A DNA stretch of 5,439 bases from Dialister sp. CAG:486 (GCA_000434475.1 FR879616.1:46708-52146); one strand, 5' to 3'; positions 1 to 5,267 are shown, numbered from the stretch's first letter. The notes: generated by a model not told the origin, from the letters alone. Translations and numbers: made by a program.

Positions 1-16
1 GTTCAACGGGAGTGGT

Positions 17-62
17 GCGGCGCATAAAAATCAGAAGCGCCGCGGAGTTTTGATGGCGCTTC
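17..62. repeat. GC-rich hairpin repeat unit with two mutually exclusive stems
   Basis: GCGGCGC (17-23) pairs perfectly with GCGCCGC (37-43) across a 13-nt A-rich loop. GAAGCGCC (34-41) pairs perfectly with GGCGCTTC (55-62). The two stems share bases 37-41, so only one can form at a time in a single strand. The first hairpin, read on the minus strand, matches 5268-5294 at 23 of 27 positions, so it is a dispersed repeat and not a chance palindrome. No reading frame of note crosses positions 1-376. Whether the hairpin is transcribed cannot be told, because the flanking gene to the left is outside the window. Confidence 0.6.
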
Positions 63-68
63 GCACCG

Positions 69-216
69 TCGTCATTGAAAGCATTGCCGAGAAATCTCTA
101 TTGCAATACGCTCATTGCCTGATATGAGGCAGCACCAAGACATCGTTTTCCCTCGGCGCATACACGCTGATTCCTGCAGTACAGTAGAGATCCCTCGGCT
201 ACGCTCGGGATGACGA
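69..216. repeat. Degenerate 148-bp element with 30-bp terminal inverted repeats (copy A)
   Basis: The left end (69-98) begins TCGTCAT and ends GAGAAATCTC. The right end (187-216), reverse complemented, begins TCGTCAT and ends GAGGGATCTC. The two 30-bp ends agree at 22 positions. The interior has small palindromes, TATTGCAATA (99-108) and TGCCT/AGGCA around 116-127, and no usable reading frame. The right end is nearly identical to the right end of the element at 4964-5150, so both belong to one family. No target-site duplication is visible. From memory, GTCATTTCGAGC...GAGAAATCT and its CGGGATGAC counterpart recur between genes in many bacteria. The mobilising enzyme, if any, is unknown. Confidence 0.6.
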
Positions 217-240
217 TTCCTGAGAATCCCAGCCACCCCT

Positions 241-268
241 AATCCCTAGCTACTAATCCCTAGCTACT
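241..268. repeat. 14-bp direct tandem repeat, two perfect copies
   Basis: AATCCCTAGCTACT occurs at 241-254 and again at 255-268 without a mismatch. It continues into a decayed third copy (AATTCCTTAGAGACT, 269-283) that merges into the AGAC/GTCT palindrome to the right. No gene overlaps it. It could be a slippage-prone tract, but nothing here shows a function. Confidence 0.75.
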
Positions 269-273
269 AATTC

Positions 274-376
274 CTTAGAGACTATAGACCTGGAGACATC
301 AGTCTTATGGTCTCCGAAGTCTATCGTATGATTTCTGACATCTTCCAGTCTCTAAGTCTAAAGTCTCTTAGTCTCC
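274..376. repeat. Nested AGAC/GTCT palindromic repeat downstream of the lipoprotein gene
   Basis: Three nested inverted pairs are perfect: CTTAGAGACT (274-283) with AGTCTCTAAG (347-356), ATAGAC (284-289) with GTCTAT (319-324), and GGAGAC (292-297) with GTCTCC (310-315). AGTC then recurs at 347, 355, 362 and 370, giving steps of 8, 7 and 8. On the minus strand the block contains AGATGTCAG (335-343), which is shared with the tmcAL leader repeat at 1111-1119. It lies just past the 3' end of the minus-strand lipoprotein gene, so it could fold at the end of that transcript. It lacks a T-run and is not a classical terminator. Confidence 0.65.
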
Positions 377-955
377 CTAGAACGTACTCCCCATCGCGAT
401 CTGTCCGGCGACTTTTTGTGTGAGAGCTTTGCCCACCTCGTCCTGACTGCGATACTGGTAAATGACGCGCCAGACGACGCCCTTCCGGAGGAAAATATAT
501 TCTTCTACAGAGAGCTCTACATTCTTGCCGCGGGCGGTCTCGGTGAAAGAGAAGGAAAGCTGCTGTGCCTTCACATCCCCCAAGATGATCTCCTTCTGCT
601 GGGATCTCACATTTTTCAGATTGGGATTATCAGAGAGGATGCTCTTCGCCTCTTCCGCCAGCGTTTTTACATCCTTTCCTTCCCCCTCTTTTGTGCCGGT
701 CACAAGGAGCTGCATATTCGCATTGTGTCCTTCTGCGTGGACCGTCTCCGCCTGACGGTCGCCGAGATCGACCTGCCTGCCATTGGAGATCAGCTCAAAC
801 GGCGTTGCCACCGTGATGGTCTCGCCGCCACAGTGAATGCGGTTCTTCCCGAAGGGAAACTGATCATCGATGCTGTTTCCGCAGCCTGCGGGCAGCATAG
901 CGAGCGCCAGAAGGCCCAGAGACAGCGCCCATTTTTTCTGCCAATGATTATACAT
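377..955 (-). CDS. DcrB/PsbP-like lipoprotein (probable)
   Basis: This encodes a 192-residue exported lipoprotein if it starts at 955. The N-terminus has Lys residues (QKKW), a hydrophobic stretch (ALSLGLLALAML) and a lipobox-like PAGC with the lipid-bearing Cys at residue 25, so anchoring in a membrane is expected. The body alternates charged helical and beta-type segments (VKTLAEEAKSIL, then VEEYIFLRKGVVWRVIYQY) and fits the small DcrB/DUF1795 (PsbP-like) fold. That match is by overall pattern and not by a catalytic motif. The biochemical role of such proteins is poorly defined. An upstream in-frame ATG at 964 abuts the ribosome site AAAGGA with no spacer, whereas the ATG at 955 has a 9-nt spacer and is preferred. 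The gene is divergent from tmcAL and has its own extended -10 promoter. The lipobox has Pro at -3 where Leu is usual. Confidence 0.85.
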   Translation of the reverse strand: MYNHWQKKWALSLGLLALAMLPAGCGNSIDDQFPFGKNRIHCGGETITVATPFELISNGRQVDLGDRQAETVHAEGHNANMQLLVTGTKEGEGKDVKTLAEEAKSILSDNPNLKNVRSQQKEIILGDVKAQQLSFSFTETARGKNVELSVEEYIFLRKGVVWRVIYQYRSQDEVGKALTQKVAGQIAMGSTF

Positions 956-964
956 ATATATCAT

Positions 965-970
965 TCCTTT
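965..970 (-). promoter_or_regulatory. Ribosome binding site that decides the lipoprotein start
   Basis: The minus strand reads AAAGGA here. It lies 9 nt before the ATG at 955 and directly against the ATG at 964, so translation should start at 955. That start removes three residues (MIY) from the longer reading. Confidence 0.6.
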
Positions 971-1012
971 GGTTGTAGTAGCGAGGTCAAACTTCGCTCA
1001 TTGATTTTTCAT

Positions 1013-1021
1013 ATTATATCA
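1013..1021 (-). promoter_or_regulatory. Extended -10 promoter for the lipoprotein gene
   Basis: The minus strand reads TGATATAAT: a perfect TATAAT (1013-1018) with the extended TG one base upstream. No good -35 hexamer is present at 16-18 bp, which is tolerated by extended -10 promoters. The predicted transcript start is near 1006, giving a leader of about 50 nt. Confidence 0.6.
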
Positions 1022-1058
1022 TAGAGGAGGGCAGATTTCCTGTTTCCGCTCACTTTTG

Positions 1059-1067
1059 TGATAGAAT
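1059..1067 (+). promoter_or_regulatory. Extended -10 promoter for tmcAL
   Basis: TGATAGAAT gives a five-of-six match to TATAAT (TAGAAT, 1062-1067) with an extended TG. The -35 region is weak. The predicted start near 1074 places the whole 1091-1158 palindrome in the tmcAL leader, about 134 nt long. It is back to back with the lipoprotein promoter, so the two would compete for, or share, the same roughly 50 bp. Confidence 0.5.
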
Positions 1068-1072
1068 AGGGA

Positions 1073-1182
1073 AGACTCAGAGACCGGAAAGCTTTAGACG
1101 GCGAGATCTCAGATGTCAGGTGCCTTATGCCTAACGTCTGGCATCTGCCGTCTAAAGCCGAATGTCTGCCATCTCAAGATCT
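1073..1182. repeat. AGAY/RTCT periodic repeat with a 68-nt near-palindrome in the tmcAL leader
   Basis: GCTTTAGACGGC (1091-1102) is perfectly complementary to GCCGTCTAAAGC (1147-1158). Inside it, AGAT/ATCT and CAGATGTCAGG (1110-1120) with CCTAACGTCTG (1130-1140) continue the stem, with a 9-nt loop at 1121-1129. AGAC or AGAT starts at 1073, 1081, 1096, 1104 and 1111, and GTCT or ATCT at 1136, 1143, 1150, 1164, 1171 and 1179, so the steps are 7 or 8 or about twice that. The block sits between the predicted promoter and the ribosome site of tmcAL. It may be a leader structure or simply an intergenic repeat. Confidence 0.7.
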
Positions 1183-1207
1183 TACAATTTCTGAATAAGG
1201 AGTCCCC

Positions 1208-2383
1208 ATGTCTACCACCTCTCCCCTCATCGGCATCACAGCCGAGTGGAATCCTTTTCATGCCGGTCATTCCGCCATGATCGATATCATCAAAAAAGCC
1301 TATCCGCAAGCCTCCCTCATCGCCATCATGAGCGGTGCGTTCGTGCAGAGGGGCGAGCCTGCCCTTTTTGATAAATGGACGCGCGCCGGATGGGCCGTCC
1401 GCTCCGGCGTGGACGCCGTCTTCGAATTTCCAGCCCTCTACGCCCTTCAGAGCGCAGACCGTTTCTCCTGCCATGCCGCCTCCATGCTCCATGCCATGGG
1501 CGTGAACATGATCGCCTTCGGCGCAGAATCTCTCACGAAGGATGAGCTTATAAGCGCTGCCGGCTGGGCGATCTCAGAGGACTACGAGCATCTCCTCCAC
1601 GAAAGAATTGCGGACGGTCTGTCTTACGGAGAAGCCGCCCATGAAGCGATGGCAGCCGCTTTTCCGTATCTTGCCGACGAGCTTACGAAGCCGAACAATC
1701 TTTTGGGATTCCGCTACACGGAGACGATCCTTCGAAAGCACTACGACATGGACATCCTCGTCATCCCCCGAGACATGGAGCATCCCGTCTCCGCGACGAG
1801 TGCGCGGCGTGAACTCCTGTCTCAAAAAAGGACGGCACTTCTTTCTCCTCCGGACGCAAAGCAAGCCGCCAAGCTCATGGAAGAAGGCCACTACACGGAT
1901 CCCGCCCGCTATGAAGACTGCTGCCACCTCCTCTCCCGCCTGATGCCCCGAGAAGCCCTGCAGACGACCGGGCTTTTCAAAGAAGGGCTTGAATACAAAT
2001 GGGCTAAGGAAAGCCAGCGGATCTCCTATGAAGAAATGCTCGCCGCCACGAAGAGCAAACGCTATCTTCGAAGCAGTCTGAAACGCCTTGGCGCAGAGCT
2101 GCTCCTTTCCCCCACCGCTCTTTCCTCCCCCTTCCTCGCACCGCCCGCTCCCTCCTACGCCCGCCTCCTCGCACTCAAGAGAGAAAAGAGCGCCCTCCTC
2201 AGAGATCTTCCCCTCCCAATCATCACCAGCACAGCGAAAGCAATGAAAACGCTTCCCAAGGAAGCCGCCGCCATGCTCGAGATGGACATCCGCGCCTGCG
2301 ATGTGCAGTCCTTCTGCCAGAAGGAAAAAATATACAGGAAGGGCAAAATGGATTTCTATACATCGCCGGTGATCGTGGACTAA
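1208..2383 (+). CDS. tmcAL: tRNA(Met) cytidine acetate ligase (TmcAL)
   Basis: TmcAL uses ATP to activate acetate as acetyl-adenylate and acetylates the wobble cytidine (C34) of elongator tRNA-Met in the cytoplasm, keeping the anticodon from misreading isoleucine codons. The 391-residue product is close to the roughly 400-residue family length. The nucleotidyltransferase start is clear: GITAEWNPFHAGH carries the HxGH nucleotide-binding motif at residues 18-21. It is followed by the family block MSGAFVQRGEPA (41-52) and DKW (55-57), then NNLLGFRY (from 163) and SATSAR (195-200) at the second half of the nucleotide-binding core. The C-terminal helical part is less conserved. The start has AAGGAG (1197-1202) with a 5-nt spacer. 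It is monocistronic in appearance, divergent from the lipoprotein gene, and bracketed by AGAC-type repeats on both sides. Older annotations call this family YlbM/DUF795. Confidence 0.93.
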   Translation: MSTTSPLIGITAEWNPFHAGHSAMIDIIKKAYPQASLIAIMSGAFVQRGEPALFDKWTRAGWAVRSGVDAVFEFPALYALQSADRFSCHAASMLHAMGVNMIAFGAESLTKDELISAAGWAISEDYEHLLHERIADGLSYGEAAHEAMAAAFPYLADELTKPNNLLGFRYTETILRKHYDMDILVIPRDMEHPVSATSARRELLSQKRTALLSPPDAKQAAKLMEEGHYTDPARYEDCCHLLSRLMPREALQTTGLFKEGLEYKWAKESQRISYEEMLAATKSKRYLRSSLKRLGAELLLSPTALSSPFLAPPAPSYARLLALKREKSALLRDLPLPIITSTAKAMKTLPKEAAAMLEMDIRACDVQSFCQKEKIYRKGKMDFYTSPVIVD

Positions 2384-2384
2384 A

Positions 2385-2420
2385 AGACTGGCAGACTGAT
2401 AGACAGGAAGACTATGAGTC
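2385..2420. repeat. AGAC array with exact 8-bp period after tmcAL
   Basis: AGAC begins at 2385, 2393, 2401 and 2409, and AGTC at 2417, so five successive units are each exactly 8 bp. The array starts two bases after the tmcAL stop codon. The last units form a small hairpin, AGACT (2409-2413) with AGTCT (2417-2421) around a 3-nt loop, but no T-run follows directly. I see no conventional terminator for tmcAL, so this structured array may mark the end of its message or be neutral. Confidence 0.7.
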
Positions 2421-2466
2421 TCTTGGGCTCCTATTTCCTTTTCCTATCGTATTTCTTTCTTTTTTA

Positions 2467-2475
2467 TGTTATAAT
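2467..2475 (+). promoter_or_regulatory. Extended -10 promoter for the sodium/proline symporter gene
   Basis: TGTTATAAT contains a perfect TATAAT (2470-2475) and an extended TG. The upstream stretch is T-rich with no clear -35. The predicted transcript start near 2482 gives a leader of about 45 nt, enough for the strong AGGGGAGGA ribosome site (2512-2520). Confidence 0.65.
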
Positions 2476-2526
2476 GTTCAAGATATTTTCAAAAAAATGG
2501 AATGATTATACAGGGGAGGAAATGAT

Positions 2527-4017
2527 ATGGAAATGAGTGAAGAATGGAGCTGGCCGATCGCCCTGGCCTTCATCCTATATCTGGCAGGCATGATGTGCAT
2601 CGGGCTCTACTACTCGAGACAGCAGAAAAATTTATCGTCTTACATCCTGGGAGACCGCAAACTGGGACCATGGCTGACATCCATGAGTGCGGAAGCCTCG
2701 GATATGAGCGGCTGGATGCTGATGGGACTGCCGGGCTATGCGTACCTGCACGGGCTCTCTGCCTTCTGGACAGGCATCGGCCTCATCATCGGTACATGGG
2801 CGAACTGGGTCCTCGTCTCCACACGCCTTCGTCACTATACGGAGGTCGCGAATAATTCGCTCACCATCCCGGACTATCTGTCGAACCGCTTCGAAGAAAA
2901 GAAGAACGGCCTGCGCCTCATCTGCGCCCTCTTCATCATTCTTTTCTTCATCATTTATACATCCTCCGGATTCGTTGCAGCCGGCAAGCTTTTCAATACC
3001 ATCTTCGGTCTGCCCTACTTCGAGTCCCTTCTGATCGGCGCCTTCGTCGTCGTATTCTACACCTTTCTCGGCGGCTTCTCCGCCGTCGCTCTGACTGACC
3101 TCATTCAGGGAACGATGATGTTCTTCACCGTCCTCTATGTACCGGTCGCTGCGGCCATCGCACTGGGCGGCCCCGCTCCGACCATGGATATCCTGGCGAA
3201 AGAAGGGCCCGACTTCTTCTCCTTCTTCCCGAACTCCACAGGCATGGGCGCTCTTGCCATCATGATGGTCTCCTCCCTCGGCTGGGGGCTCGGCTATTTC
3301 GGACAGCCGCATATCCTCGTCAAATTCATGGCGATCTCGGATGCCAAAGACCTGAAAAAATCGACACACATCGCCATGACATGGGTCATCCTGTCTCTCG
3401 CCTTCGCCATCGCCATGGGCGTCATCGGCAAGGCATACCTCACGACCCCGCTTGAGAATGCGAATGCAGAGCGCGTCTTCGTCCTGATGGCAGAGTCGCT
3501 CTCGGCGCCTTTCATCACGGGCATCATCTGGTCTGCGATCCTCGCGGCCATCATGAGTACCAGCTCCTCGCAGCTGCTCGTCACATCCTCGGCGGTCTCC
3601 CGTGACCTCTTCCAAGCCTTCCTCTGCAAGGATGCCTCGGAAAAAACGCTGATCCGCGTCAGCCGTATCTCGGTCCTTCTCGTCTCCTGCATCGCCGTCT
3701 ACCTCGGCTCGGATCCGAACAGCTATATCTTCTCCATCGTTTCCTACGCATGGGCCGGCTTCGGTGCCTGCTTCGGCGGGACCGTGCTCCTCTCCCTCTA
3801 CTGGAAACGCATGACGCTCAAAGGCGCCTATGCCGGTGTCATCGTCGGCGGCCTCACCGTCCTCATCTGGAAACAGTTTGCCTGGTTTGACCTCTATGAG
3901 CTCGTCCCCGGCTTCTTCTTCTCCGTCATCGCGATCATCGTCGTGAGCCTCATGGATAAGGAACCGTCTGAAAGCATCAAGAAGACCTTCGAAAAAGCCC
4001 TCGCGCTGTCGAAATAA
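2527..4017 (+). CDS. putP: Sodium/proline symporter (PutP, SSS family)
   Basis: This inner-membrane transporter couples sodium influx to proline uptake. At 496 residues it is close to the 502 of E. coli PutP and has about 13 hydrophobic segments spread over its length. Family signatures stand out: YILGDRKLGPW (39-49), SAEASDMSGWMLMGLPG (54-70), NNSLTIPDYL, the GWGLGYFGQPHIL block (252-264) and MSTSSSQLLVTSSAVSRDL from about 343. Residue D59 corresponds to the sodium-linked Asp55 of E. coli PutP, and S344-T345 to Ser340-Thr341, a constant offset of four. GGAGG lies 7 nt before the ATG at 2527; a second ATG two codons later is possible. The gene stands alone with its own promoter and terminator and no proline dehydrogenase beside it, so uptake may serve protein synthesis or osmotic balance as much as catabolism. 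Proline specificity is inferred from similarity to PutP over other SSS members. Confidence 0.93.
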   Translation: MEMSEEWSWPIALAFILYLAGMMCIGLYYSRQQKNLSSYILGDRKLGPWLTSMSAEASDMSGWMLMGLPGYAYLHGLSAFWTGIGLIIGTWANWVLVSTRLRHYTEVANNSLTIPDYLSNRFEEKKNGLRLICALFIILFFIIYTSSGFVAAGKLFNTIFGLPYFESLLIGAFVVVFYTFLGGFSAVALTDLIQGTMMFFTVLYVPVAAAIALGGPAPTMDILAKEGPDFFSFFPNSTGMGALAIMMVSSLGWGLGYFGQPHILVKFMAISDAKDLKKSTHIAMTWVILSLAFAIAMGVIGKAYLTTPLENANAERVFVLMAESLSAPFITGIIWSAILAAIMSTSSSQLLVTSSAVSRDLFQAFLCKDASEKTLIRVSRISVLLVSCIAVYLGSDPNSYIFSIVSYAWAGFGACFGGTVLLSLYWKRMTLKGAYAGVIVGGLTVLIWKQFAWFDLYELVPGFFFSVIAIIVVSLMDKEPSESIKKTFEKALALSK

Positions 4018-4029
4018 AAATAGAAAAAC

Positions 4030-4061
4030 CGCTGCTGTGAATTTCACGGCAGCGTTTTTTT
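4030..4061 (+). terminator. Intrinsic terminator of putP
   Basis: A stem from CGCTGC (4030-4035) to GCAGCG (4049-4054) continues inward through one G-T wobble to a total of about 10 paired bases, with a small AATTT loop. Seven Ts follow (4055-4061). It starts 13 nt after the putP stop codon. A short A-run on the left could allow weak termination in the other direction as well. Confidence 0.93.
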
Positions 4062-4115
4062 GCGTCCAAGCCTCGGGAAATGCTGATGCAGCCAAAGGAT
4101 CCGTATTTTCCCTAG

Positions 4116-4274
4116 GGAAACACCGATTCAATCGCAGAGTCAGCTTCTACAAGAATTTTTATACATGGCTTCGTCATAGCCTTCCTTAAATAGCTCGCTA
4201 TTCGCGTCAGGTTATTCCTCGCTATGTATAAAAATTCAAGAGTAAAATCTGACAACGATTTAATCAGCGTCTCC
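4116..4274. mobile_element. 159-bp MITE-like insertion with CTAG target duplication
   Basis: The ends are inverted repeats: GGAAACACCGATTCAATCG on the left (4116-4134) and, reverse complemented, GGAGACGCTGATTAAATCG on the right (4256-4274), 15 of 19 identical. The similarity runs on, with gaps, to a perfect 14-bp pair GAATTTTTATACAT (4153-4166) and its complement (4224-4237). CTAG flanks both sides (4112-4115 and 4275-4278), as expected of a 4-bp target duplication. GGAA ends and CTAG-type targets are known for the IS5 group, so a non-autonomous derivative of such an element is likely. No transposase is encoded. The centre holds a small hairpin, AATAGC/GCTATT (4189-4202). It sits between the putP terminator and the next promoter and disrupts neither gene. 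Confidence 0.75.
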
Positions 4275-4289
4275 CTAGGAAAATTCGGC

Positions 4290-4318
4290 TTGCGTTTCTG
4301 TCTCTCCCATAGTATAAT
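4290..4318 (+). promoter_or_regulatory. Promoter of the small secreted-protein gene
   Basis: TTGCGT (4290-4295) and TATAAT (4313-4318) are separated by 17 bp, the best-formed vegetative-type promoter in the window. The transcript would start near 4325 and have a leader of about 40 nt. The -35 box lies only 11 bases past the right flank of the MITE, so the insertion defines what is upstream of this promoter. Confidence 0.75.
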
Positions 4319-4363
4319 CGAATCATATCGAAATGAACCTAAGTCAATTTTAAGGAGGATATC

Positions 4364-4840
4364 ATGAAAAAATTTGCACTGGTACTCGCCGCTTTCACTA
4401 TGCTTACTGCGACTTCTGCGATGGCGATGGATTCCGCGACACTCCTCGCCCATCCTGACCGTTATCGCGTCATTCATGCAGACGATGAAGAGATCTGCTA
4501 CGCAGACATGGAGTCCCTCTCCGGCATGCAGACGATGGATTTCCCGGGAAGCATCGAAAATGTAGACTTCACCCTCTACGTGGAAAGCCTCAAAAAGAAC
4601 CCCAGCGACTATGACTTCGCGGATGGAAATCTCACGACCCGCATTCGTGAATTCAAGGTCAATCTCCATGCCGATAAGCGTGAAAGAGAATACTCCATGG
4701 ATCACTCCCTCATCGCGATGTATGATGCGAAGGGCAATGCTGTCAGCAAGTATGACCACCTCTCTGATGTGAGGAAAAATCGCAAGCTCGATGCCGATGC
4801 AAAAGAGCTATATGTGAACCTGTCTCATGTGAGAAAATAG
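4364..4840 (+). CDS. Small secreted protein of unknown function
   Basis: I do not recognise this family. The 158-residue product has a classical signal peptide: MKK, a hydrophobic core (FALVLAAFTMLTA) and a likely cleavage after A19-M20-A21, leaving a mature protein of about 137 residues in the periplasm or outside the cell. The mature part is hydrophilic and rich in Asp, Lys and Arg, has a single cysteine (C45) so no internal disulphide, and shows no membrane segment. The stretch HPDRYRVIHADDEEICYADMESL suggests a small mixed alpha/beta domain. The start is well supported by AAGGAGG (4352-4358) with a 5-nt spacer and by its own TTGCGT-17-TATAAT promoter. It is apparently monocistronic, with no obvious functional link to putP. 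A longer frame on the opposite strand runs through the MITE and lacks these signals. Confidence 0.88.
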   Translation: MKKFALVLAAFTMLTATSAMAMDSATLLAHPDRYRVIHADDEEICYADMESLSGMQTMDFPGSIENVDFTLYVESLKKNPSDYDFADGNLTTRIREFKVNLHADKREREYSMDHSLIAMYDAKGNAVSKYDHLSDVRKNRKLDADAKELYVNLSHVRK

Positions 4841-4861
4841 TGAGTGGCGAGAAAATCCTCT

Positions 4862-4912
4862 AGCCAAGTTCCGCCCCTTCGGACTGCCTCCTTCCTTTGG
4901 AAGGAGGCAGAA
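4862..4912. repeat. Hairpin repeat with a perfect 12-bp stem after the secreted-protein gene
   Basis: CTGCCTCCTTCC (4884-4895) and GGAAGGAGGCAG (4899-4910) form a perfect 12-bp stem around a TTT loop. It lies 43 nt past the stop codon of the secreted-protein gene and could stop or stabilise that message, but no T-run follows, so it is not called as an intrinsic terminator. The flanks AGCCAA and TCCGCCCCTT recur at 5197-5213, showing that the unit is repeated. Confidence 0.7.
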
Positions 4913-4963
4913 TACTGCTCCCATTCAGAAGGCTTGCGATACGAGAATGCCGCCTCCCCACAT

Positions 4964-5150
4964 TCGTCATTTCGAGCGAATGCGAGAAATCTTTTTCGTT
5001 CGCGGTCAAGCAAAAGTAGGAGGACTGCGGGTAACGGGAAGCACCGTGCTTCATACGACTTGAAAGCACGGTGTTTCATGCAAGCTGATTCACGCATGAA
5101 ACAGATAATGGCAAACGAAAAAGATCCCTCGGCTCCGCTCGGGATGACGA
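4964..5150. repeat. 187-bp element with 40-bp terminal inverted repeats (copy B)
   Basis: The left end (4964-5003) starts TCGTCATTTCGAGC and runs through GAAATCTTTTTCG. The right end (5111-5150), reverse complemented, starts TCGTCATCCCGAGC and runs through GGATCTTTTTCG. The 40-bp ends agree at 32 positions. The interior adds a palindrome GAAGCAC-C-GTGCTTC, a hairpin CACCGTGCTT with AAGCACGGTG, and TTTCATGC with GCATGAAA (8 bp), so almost the whole element can fold. The right end is nearly identical to that of copy A at 187-216. Open frames through it yield low-complexity peptides and lack ribosome sites. No clear target duplication abuts the ends. It looks like a non-autonomous, MITE-like palindromic repeat. 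Confidence 0.7.
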
Positions 5151-5196
5151 TACGAGAGCACCGCTTCTCTCACGTTTCCTTTCATCCCGCTGAGGG

Positions 5197-5234
5197 AGCC
5201 AACCTCCGCCCCTTTCTTGGGAAGGAGGGAGAAA
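5197..5234. repeat. Shortened copy of the 4862-4912 hairpin repeat
   Basis: AGCCAA, TCCGCCCCTT and GGAAGGAGG-AGAA appear in the same order as at 4862-4912, but the left arm of the long stem is missing, shortening the unit from 51 to 38 bases. A small stem, CCTCC with GGAGG, remains. The two copies flank element B. Confidence 0.5.
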
Positions 5235-5267
5235 ACAGAGCTTTGGCATCGCCACTACGTATACTCT

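Noticed and set aside
274..376. AGTC/AGAC repeats considered as a CRISPR array
   Set aside because: Units are only 7-8 bp with no 20-40 bp repeats or unique spacers, and no cas genes are present.
416..1024. Plus-strand frames antisense to the lipoprotein gene
   Set aside because: The minus-strand frame has a lipoprotein signal, ribosome site and promoter. The plus-strand frames have none of these.
1109..1943. Shadow frames on both strands within tmcAL, including 1109-1492 and 1574-1927
   Set aside because: They overlap conserved TmcAL motifs in other frames and carry no recognisable features.
2632..4131. 499-residue open frame antisense to putP
   Set aside because: It mirrors putP codons, is extremely rich in Asp, Glu, Arg and Gly without any fold-like pattern, lacks a ribosome site, and crosses the putP terminator. 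putP itself is unmistakable.
4112..4759. 215-residue minus-strand frame overlapping the secreted-protein gene
   Set aside because: It runs through the MITE and the promoter of the plus-strand gene and has no initiation signals. The plus-strand gene has a signal peptide, ribosome site and promoter.
4884..4910. Perfect 12-bp stem considered as an intrinsic terminator
   Set aside because: No T-run follows on the plus strand, nor a convincing one on the minus strand, and a related copy lies at 5197-5234, so it is listed as a repeat.
4825..5097. Two minus-strand frames over the same repeats (4825-5097 and 4860-5069)
   Set aside because: Both consist largely of repeat sequence, lack start signals and show no domain-like pattern.
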